The notes under the pieces are model-generated. The model was given only the letters and a program-made list of their open reading frames with translations. It did no database searches and was not told the DNA's origin. Both the position numbers and the translations under genes were made by a program. Of a DNA stretch of 11,341 bases, positions 6,810 through 11,341 are shown in pieces. The stretch's first letter is position 1, and every line of letters starts with the position of its first letter. The stretch lies in assembly GCA_903841915.1 (NCBI GenBank), contig CAIMKO010000329.1, positions 1 through 11,341 on the forward strand, in the 5' to 3' direction. Origin of the DNA: an uncultured Chitinophagaceae bacterium (GTDB lineage Bacteria > Bacteroidota > Bacteroidia > Chitinophagales > Chitinophagaceae).

Positions 6810-7463
6810 ATGAATGAATTTTTGCTCATAGTTGTAGCTTACATGATTGGATCCGTTCCAACAGCAGTTTGGGTCAGTAAAGGTTTTTTCGGAATTGATA
6901 TCAGAGATTATGGCAGCGGCAATGCCGGGGCTACCAATGTTTACCGCGTATTGGGAAGCAAATGGGGGACTTTTGTAATGATCATTGATATGTTGAAAGG
7001 CATATTAGCTACTTCCTTATATTTCTTATTACCCTATTACCTGACAAATGAGTGGGATAGAACGAACTTTATGATCGGTTTGGGTCTCGCATCCGTATTG
7101 GGTCATATCTTCCCGATCTGGGCCGGATTTAAAGGAGGAAAGGGTGTTGCCACTTTATTCGGCATGGCATTAGCCATTCAGCCGATTGTTGCTGTTTGTT
7201 GTGTAGGGGTCTTTCTACTGGTATTGTATCTAACTCGTTTTGTTTCTTTGAGTTCTATCCTTGCCGGGGTATCATTTATGGTCTTTATCCTGTTCATTTT
7301 CAATGAAAAGGAAACATTATACAGGATATTCGCTGTGATCGTTGCATTAATGATCGTATTAACACACCAGAAAAACATCTCTAGAATCTTAAAAGGCACA
7401 GAAAGTAAAGTCCCCATTTTGAAGTATCGGGACCGCCGCAAGCAAAGAAAACGCAGCATTTAG
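6810..7463 (+). CDS. plsY: Acyl-phosphate:glycerol-3-phosphate acyltransferase
   Basis: PlsY is an integral inner-membrane enzyme that transfers an acyl chain from acyl-phosphate (made by PlsX) to sn-glycerol 3-phosphate, giving lysophosphatidic acid, the first step of phospholipid synthesis. The 217 residues show the three conserved cytoplasmic-side motifs: GSVPTAVW plus DYGSGNAGATN (14-21 and 33-43), GHIFPIWAGFKGGKGVAT (98-115) and HQKNISRILKGTE (186-198). Hydrophobic segments lie at about 3-22, 54-76, 86-105, 117-141, 146-164 and 171-185, consistent with the family's multi-pass topology. The C-terminus is a basic tail (206-217, rich in Arg and Lys). The ATG at 6810 gives the usual N-terminus. 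No plsX is in the window. Confidence 0.96.
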   Translation: MNEFLLIVVAYMIGSVPTAVWVSKGFFGIDIRDYGSGNAGATNVYRVLGSKWGTFVMIIDMLKGILATSLYFLLPYYLTNEWDRTNFMIGLGLASVLGHIFPIWAGFKGGKGVATLFGMALAIQPIVAVCCVGVFLLVLYLTRFVSLSSILAGVSFMVFILFIFNEKETLYRIFAVIVALMIVLTHQKNISRILKGTESKVPILKYRDRRKQRKRSI

Positions 7464-7501
7464 TTGAATTTTCAGCTTCTTTCAAATTAGTTTGGTATTT
7501 G

Positions 7502-7534
7502 TTGGCCAACTATGGTTACAATTTTTTAACTTTG
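7502..7534 (+). promoter_or_regulatory. Candidate promoter of the DUF3052/YdeI-like gene
   Basis: TAACTTTG (7527-7534) is an exact -7 box. A TTG (7502-7504) lies 22 bp upstream, within the spacing reported for Bacteroidota -33 elements. Transcription would start around 7540, about 30 nt before the ATG at 7570. The site also argues against any start upstream of 7570. Confidence 0.6.
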
Positions 7535-7569
7535 CCAACCATTCACATCACCTGAAATTCCTTTTAGGC

Positions 7570-8232
7570 ATGTCAAATCAGAATTTGTTAGAGAAATTAC
7601 AATTGAAAGACGAGAAGAACCTGTTAATTCAGGGCTTACCTTCCTCCATCGAAAAGCAGTTTGTTAAACTGTCTTATGCCAAAAATGTGACTCCTTTGCT
7701 TAAAACCAAAAAAGTTGATTTTGCCCTGGTATTTGCAGTTAACCAAAACCAGCTGAACAATGTATTGAAGGATGTATTTCCTGCTTTACACGGGGAAAGC
7801 AAATTATGGGTGGCTTATCCTAAGCAAACCAGTAAGATCGTAAGTGATCTTAATCGTGATTGTAGTTGGGACTTTTTAACCTCTAATGATTACGAAGGGG
7901 TGACCTTAGTGGCATTGGACCATGTTTGGAGTGCGATGCGCTTTAAGAAAACTGCTAATATTCCTGCAAGGGCTAAAGCGGTTTCGGAAAAAAAAATTGA
8001 AATAAAAGGGATCGATTTTGACAAAAGATTGGTGATGCCTCCCGTTGAACTGGAAATGATATTTACTAAGCATAAAAAAGTAAAGGAATTCTTTACTTCA
8101 CTTTCATTTTCTAATCAAAAGGAATATGTGAGCTGGATCGAAGAGGCTAAGAAAGACGAAACACGTCAACGTAGATTAGAAGCGGCTGTTGAAAAATTAA
8201 TGGCCGGCAAAAAGAATCCTTCCGAAAAATAG
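7570..8232 (+). CDS. DUF3052-like and YdeI/OmpD-associated (OmdA-like) two-domain protein
   Basis: This is a 220-residue soluble protein of unknown biochemical role. Residues about 1-128 resemble the DUF3052 family: LLEKLQLKDEKNLLIQGLP (6-24), FALVFAVNQ (51-59), KLWVAYPKQTSKIVSDL (78-94) and VALDHVWSAMRFKK (114-127). Residues about 155-215 match the YdeI/OmpD-associated (OmdA) domain: MPPVELEMIF near 156-165, FFTSLSFSNQKEYVSWIEEA (174-193), KKDETRQRRLEAAVEKL (194-210) and MAGKKN (211-216). OmdA-type proteins have been linked to stress or bacteriocin protection in some species, but that should not be transferred here without data. An open frame extends upstream to TTG 7492, but ATG 7570 fits the N-terminal motif and lies downstream of the -7 box. 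A strong terminator follows. Confidence 0.8.
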   Translation: MSNQNLLEKLQLKDEKNLLIQGLPSSIEKQFVKLSYAKNVTPLLKTKKVDFALVFAVNQNQLNNVLKDVFPALHGESKLWVAYPKQTSKIVSDLNRDCSWDFLTSNDYEGVTLVALDHVWSAMRFKKTANIPARAKAVSEKKIEIKGIDFDKRLVMPPVELEMIFTKHKKVKEFFTSLSFSNQKEYVSWIEEAKKDETRQRRLEAAVEKLMAGKKNPSEK

Positions 8233-8260
8233 AGGCTTTAATATACCGAAATAGAAAAGC

Positions 8261-8295
8261 AAAATGCTTTCGCTGTAAAAAGTGAAAGCATTTTT
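8261..8295. terminator. Bidirectional intrinsic terminator between convergent genes
   Basis: AAAATGCTTTC (8261-8271) pairs perfectly with GAAAGCATTTT (8284-8294). The stem can continue through GCT/AGT (8272-8274 with 8281-8283, one G-U pair) to about 14 bp with a 6-nt loop. The plus-strand tail is TTTTT, and the minus-strand tail is also T-rich, so it can end both the YdeI-like gene and dnaG read-through. Confidence 0.85.
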
Positions 8296-8305
8296 ATTGA
8301 AGTTC

Positions 8306-8391
8306 TTCGAAAATTAACGTAATCATCTTTCGACAGGCTCAAGATGACATCAACTTTACGTTACGAATGTCTTGCTGAACTTGTCGAAGTA
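8306..8391. repeat. REP-like imperfect palindrome in the convergent intergenic gap
   Basis: The arms 8326-8350 and 8367-8391 match at 18 of 25 positions when one is reverse-complemented. The cores are TTTCGACAGGCTCA and TGAACTTGTCGAA, around a 16-nt centre. Sequences of this kind (TTCGACA-GCTCA with TGA-CTTGTCGAA) are, as I recall, common dispersed intergenic palindromes in Bacteroidota genomes. A second dyad, TAACGTAA (8315-8322) with TTACGTTA (8356-8363), interleaves with it. No coding potential is seen. It sits immediately beyond the terminator at 8261-8295. Confidence 0.65.
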
Positions 8392-8408
8392 TTGATTTCC
8401 TAAAAGAT

Positions 8409-10340
8409 CTATTTAATAATCACCGTTCCGAATTTTTTGGTGATATCCGATTCCATTGACTTAAGATGTTTGTGTATTTGATGTAAGGTCACAAAGTCTT
8501 CGTATTTCGCATGTTCAATGTCGCGTTGATTTTCTTCGATCAGCTTTCTAATTTTACGCAACTTGAAAATGCTGATACTCATGTCCACATCATAATGCGA
8601 CGTATCTCTGTTCACGATATTCATTCCCTCTAAACGCTCATCCCATTTCTGACTCAGCTCATGCGGAAAAACTGTGATGCTAACCACTAAACTTCTCACT
8701 GCATCATCGGGATGATATAAAAATGATTTGGCATCAGGCTGTAATCCCTGATCGTACCAGTTCTTGTATTCATTAAATAAACTTTCCAGTTGGAGATTGT
8801 CGAAACGAAATTGTTCCAGTTCCTCGAAAATATACTGTGCCATTGTTTTTTGTTCATCCCAGTTACGTAAACCATATTCCAGCAAAACACGGAGTACATT
8901 TTTTTCGTGGGCCTCATCCTGATTGAGCAATAAAAAATTATCATCTAAAACATCTTCCGGCTGCTGCGATTGCTGCAGATAATAATTGGCATCTTCAAAA
9001 GGTAATTTCTTTTCATCTTTAGCGATCTTGTCGCGTTTTAGTTTATTGACAAGATTCGTTAATCCGCCTTCATCAATTTTTAATAAGGAAGAACATTGCT
9101 TGATATAATCCTGCAGTTTGGTAAAGTCTTCAGCTTTATTAATTTTACTTAAAGTATCGGCCACCTGATTCACGACCTCACTTTTCTTGGTCACATCATT
9201 GCCTGCATCTTTCAGCATCACTTCCAACTGAAAAAGAATGAAATCTTTTTTATTCTTTGCAATGAAATCCTGAAAAGCTGCTGCGCCCACTTTGTTTACA
9301 TAGCTGTCGGGGTCTTCCTTGTCCGGGATCAATACCAGCTTTACATTCAAGCCTTCTTCCAAAGCCATATCCAATCCGCGTAATGCAGCTTTTATTCCGG
9401 CTGCATCACCGTCATAAATAATGGTAAGATTATTACTGTATTTTTTAACGATGCGGAGTTGGTCTGTTGTGAGGGATGTGCCTCCGCTGGCAACAACGTT
9501 CTCAATTCCTGCCTGATGCAAACTAACCACATCCGTATATCCTTCCACCAATAAACATTCATTGGCTTTATCAATGGCCATTCTTGCAAAATAAGATCCG
9601 TATAAGACTTTGCTCTTTACATAGATCTCATTTTCGGGGGTGTTGATGTATTTGGGTGCCTTGTCAGCTTTGCCAATGACCCTTGCGCCAAAGCCTATGA
9701 TCTTTCCGGTATTATTATGAATAGGAAAAATGATCCTTCCGCGATAATTATCGATCAGCTCAGTTTCATTTCTTACCACCACCAATCCTGTTTTGGGTAA
9801 GAGTTCCCGGTTGAATTGATTTTGTAATAAAGCTTTTGTCAGATCATCTCTGTTGCCGGGATTATAACCGATCTGAAATTTTCGGATAATATCTTCTCTG
9901 AAGCCTCTTTCTTTCAAATAGCTTAATGCAATATTCTGACCCTCTTCACTTTCGAATAATTTTTCTTCAAAGAATTTCTGTGCAAAATTATTGATGATAT
10001 ATAAACTGTCCGCAGCCTGTTGCAGTTGCTTTTGTTCGGGTGTGGATTCTGTTTCTTCTACTTCAACATTGTAGCGTGTGGCCAGCCATTTTAAGGCCTC
10101 CACATAACTCATCTTGTCATGCTCCATTAAAAAAGTAATGGTGTTACCGCTTTTGCCGCAACCAAAACATTTGTATAATTCTTTAGCCGGAGAGACAGTG
10201 AAGGATGGTGTTTTCTCGTTGTGAAAAGGGCATAGGCCCAAATAATTGGCACCCCGTTTTTTGAGCTTTACATATTCTCCCACCACATCAATGATATCGA
10301 TGCGGCTCTTGATCTGCTCTATAGTTTGGGGTGTTATCAT
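8409..10340 (-). CDS. dnaG: DNA primase
   Basis: DnaG makes the short RNA primers for lagging-strand synthesis and replication initiation, working with the DnaB helicase at the fork. The 643-residue product has all expected parts. There is an N-terminal zinc-binding domain, CPFH (37-40) and CFGC (58-61), the CHC2 ligands. The RNA-polymerase core has RGRIIFPI (200-207) and TPENEIYVKSKVLYG (234-248). The TOPRIM fold shows the catalytic Glu266 in VEGYTD, YDGDAAG (309-315) with Asp310 and Asp312, and DPD (343-345). A divergent helical C-terminal region (about 450-643) would bind DnaB and is much less conserved. The ATG at 10340 gives the standard MITPQTIEQIKSRIDIIDVV opening. It diverges from the DeoR-family gene across 99 bp and ends at a convergent gap. 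No clear -7 box was found for it. Confidence 0.97.
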   Translation of the reverse strand: MITPQTIEQIKSRIDIIDVVGEYVKLKKRGANYLGLCPFHNEKTPSFTVSPAKELYKCFGCGKSGNTITFLMEHDKMSYVEALKWLATRYNVEVEETESTPEQKQLQQAADSLYIINNFAQKFFEEKLFESEEGQNIALSYLKERGFREDIIRKFQIGYNPGNRDDLTKALLQNQFNRELLPKTGLVVVRNETELIDNYRGRIIFPIHNNTGKIIGFGARVIGKADKAPKYINTPENEIYVKSKVLYGSYFARMAIDKANECLLVEGYTDVVSLHQAGIENVVASGGTSLTTDQLRIVKKYSNNLTIIYDGDAAGIKAALRGLDMALEEGLNVKLVLIPDKEDPDSYVNKVGAAAFQDFIAKNKKDFILFQLEVMLKDAGNDVTKKSEVVNQVADTLSKINKAEDFTKLQDYIKQCSSLLKIDEGGLTNLVNKLKRDKIAKDEKKLPFEDANYYLQQSQQPEDVLDDNFLLLNQDEAHEKNVLRVLLEYGLRNWDEQKTMAQYIFEELEQFRFDNLQLESLFNEYKNWYDQGLQPDAKSFLYHPDDAVRSLVVSITVFPHELSQKWDERLEGMNIVNRDTSHYDVDMSISIFKLRKIRKLIEENQRDIEHAKYEDFVTLHQIHKHLKSMESDITKKFGTVIIK

Positions 10341-10403
10341 GCGATTTATCAGCTGCGAATATCCCGAATTAAAAAATCAAAATAGACGCTTTTGAAAATT
10401 TTA

Positions 10404-10436
10404 TTTGTTTATTGTTATTTAGTCTTTTTAATTTTA
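10404..10436 (+). promoter_or_regulatory. Possible promoter for the DeoR-family gene
   Basis: TTTG (10404-10407) and TAATTTTA (10429-10436, 7 of 8 matches to TAnnTTTG) are separated by 21 bp, a normal spacing. Transcription would start at or a few bases around the ATG at 10440, implying a leaderless or nearly leaderless mRNA. The region is AT-rich, so a chance match is possible. Confidence 0.35.
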
Positions 10437-10439
10437 GTG

Positions 10440-11186
10440 ATGCTAAAGAAAGAACGACAGGCCCACATCATTCAGCAAATCAATATTCATAATAAGGTAT
10501 TATCATCTGATCTATCCGTACAACTCAATGTTTCCGAAGATACAATAAGAAGAGATTTGCAGGAATTGGATGAAGAAGGAAAACTAACGAAAGTGCATGG
10601 TGGTGCTTTGTCTAAATCCTTTCATTTTGAGTTAGAAAAAAACATTATTTATTCGCAGCCCGAAAAGAAGATCATTGCCGATAAAGCGATCTCCCTGATA
10701 CAAGATGGAATGTTTGTAGTATTATCCGGCGGTACGACCATCATTGAATTGGTGCAGGCATTACCCCATGATTTAAATGCAACCTTTATTACGGTAAGTC
10801 TGCCTACAGCCCTGCAATTGCTGAATCATCCGAACAGTGAAGTGATCTTCTTGGGAAACAAACTTTCTAAGGCAGCTCAGATTTCGGTAGGGGCGGAAGT
10901 GATCTTACGCTTAAGTGAGATAAGAGCCGATCTGTGTTTTTTAGGCACCAATAGTATTGATGCCGAAAGAGGAATCACTGATCTGGAATGGGAGGTGATC
11001 GAAGTGAAGAAGGCCATGATCAAATGTGCCAAGAGAACTGTATCCTTAGCCATCTCCGGTAAATTAAATACAGTACAGCGATTGAAAGTTTGCGGAATAG
11101 AAGCCATCGATACTTTGATCACTGAGTTAGCACCAACCGACCCGATCCTGGAACCCTATCGTCAAAAGGGAATGAAATTGATCTAA
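10440..11186 (+). CDS. DeoR-family transcriptional regulator
   Basis: This is a predicted sugar-phosphate-responsive DNA-binding repressor of 248 residues, the family's usual length. The N-terminal winged helix-turn-helix is complete: KERQAHIIQQINIHNKVLSS (4-23), then LNVSEDTIRRDLQELDEEGK (29-48, the recognition helix region) and LTKVHGGAL (49-57). The DeoRC sensor domain (about 75-230) shows LSGGTTIIELVQAL (95-108), VSLPTALQLL (119-128), FLGTNSIDAERGIT (167-180) and EVIEVKKAMIKCAKRTV (185-201). Where many family members have LADSSK, this one reads LAISGK (203-208), losing the Asp. An open frame reaches back to TTG 10392, but those 16 residues are hydrophobic and precede the family start, so ATG 10440 was chosen. 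No sugar-metabolism target gene is in the window; the effector is unknown. It could autoregulate or control genes to the right. Confidence 0.92.
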   Translation: MLKKERQAHIIQQINIHNKVLSSDLSVQLNVSEDTIRRDLQELDEEGKLTKVHGGALSKSFHFELEKNIIYSQPEKKIIADKAISLIQDGMFVVLSGGTTIIELVQALPHDLNATFITVSLPTALQLLNHPNSEVIFLGNKLSKAAQISVGAEVILRLSEIRADLCFLGTNSIDAERGITDLEWEVIEVKKAMIKCAKRTVSLAISGKLNTVQRLKVCGIEAIDTLITELAPTDPILEPYRQKGMKLI

Positions 11187-11199
11187 GCTATTTTACATA

Positions 11200-11290
11200 C
11201 AGCCGCTTCGTATCTTCTTCGGGTCAAGTCCATTAATTAGTGGACTTGACCCGAAGAAATCTAAAAGAAAATGCGAAGAAATTAAGGCTG
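11200..11290. repeat. Long interrupted palindrome with a perfect 18-bp inverted repeat
   Basis: TTCTTCGGGTCAAGTCCA (11215-11232) and TGGACTTGACCCGAAGAA (11241-11258) are perfect reverse complements around an 8-nt centre (TTAATTAG). Two further nested pairings flank them: CTTCGTAT (11206-11213) with ATGCGAAG (11271-11278, one G-U) and CAGCC (11200-11204) with GGCTG (11286-11290). No T tract follows the core on either strand, so it is not a textbook intrinsic terminator. It lies 13 bp after the DeoR-family stop. It could be a 3'-UTR structure, a REP/MITE-like repeat or a protein-binding palindrome. No coding potential is seen to the window's end. Confidence 0.85.
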
Positions 11291-11341
11291 AACGCCTTCT
11301 TTATCTAATAGCAATTAGACAATAAAATAATATCAATAACC

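Noticed and set aside
7492..7569. Upstream extension of the DUF3052/YdeI-like protein to TTG 7492
   Set aside because: It would include the -7 box TAACTTTG and 26 residues unlike the family. ATG 7570 is better.
8696..8944. Minus-strand frames within dnaG (also 9392-9589)
   Set aside because: They are alternate-frame readings on the same strand as a confident dnaG, with no family resemblance.
10392..10439. Sixteen-residue hydrophobic N-terminal extension of the DeoR-family regulator
   Set aside because: A membrane-like leader is not expected on a DNA-binding repressor, and the family begins at MLKKERQ from ATG 10440.
11200..11290. Insertion-sequence end
   Set aside because: The inverted repeats are adjacent with no transposase between them, and no target-site duplication is apparent. 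At most it is a MITE or REP-like element.

Overview
This window is chromosomal DNA from a member of the Bacteroidota, most likely the Chitinophagaceae or a close relative (moderate confidence). It is moderately AT-rich. Several intergenic gaps carry the Bacteroidota -7 promoter box TAnnTTTG: TACCTTTG before rpsO, TATATTTG before plsY and TAACTTTG before the DUF3052/YdeI gene. Shine-Dalgarno sequences are weak or absent. The protein sequences of the glycosyltransferases and the DUF3052-YdeI fusion also have a Bacteroidota character.

Layout. (1) Positions 2-700 hold the 3' part of a PHP-type CpsB/YwqE tyrosine phosphatase, cut by the left edge. It converges, across a hairpin at 710-744, on two overlapping minus-strand glycosyltransferase genes (756-1889 and 1859-2965). 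Together these look like the edge of a surface-polysaccharide locus. Both glycosyltransferases seem to start at TTG. An eight-unit 11-bp minisatellite (3061-3148) lies between them and the next block. (2) rpsO (S15) and pnp (PNPase) follow on the plus strand, separated by a terminator-like hairpin. This is the widespread rpsO-pnp arrangement linking the ribosome and RNA turnover. (3) Next come prmA (L11 methyltransferase), plsY (acyl-phosphate:glycerol-3-phosphate acyltransferase) and a DUF3052-like/YdeI fusion protein, all on the plus strand. The last two have their own -7 boxes, so this is probably a series of short transcription units rather than one operon. (4) A convergent gap (8233-8408) carries a strong bidirectional terminator and a REP-like imperfect palindrome. 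(5) dnaG (primase) on the minus strand diverges from a DeoR-family repressor on the plus strand. The window ends in a non-coding stretch with a perfect 18-bp inverted repeat nested in a longer, interrupted palindrome (11200-11290).

Most of the window is conserved housekeeping: translation (rpsO, prmA), RNA decay (pnp), phospholipid synthesis (plsY) and replication (dnaG). I found no defence system, CRISPR array, insertion sequence, tRNA or rRNA. The signals worth following up are non-coding: the two intergenic palindromes, the minisatellite, a terminator hairpin abutting the prmA start codon, and start-site details that automated gene calling is likely to get wrong.
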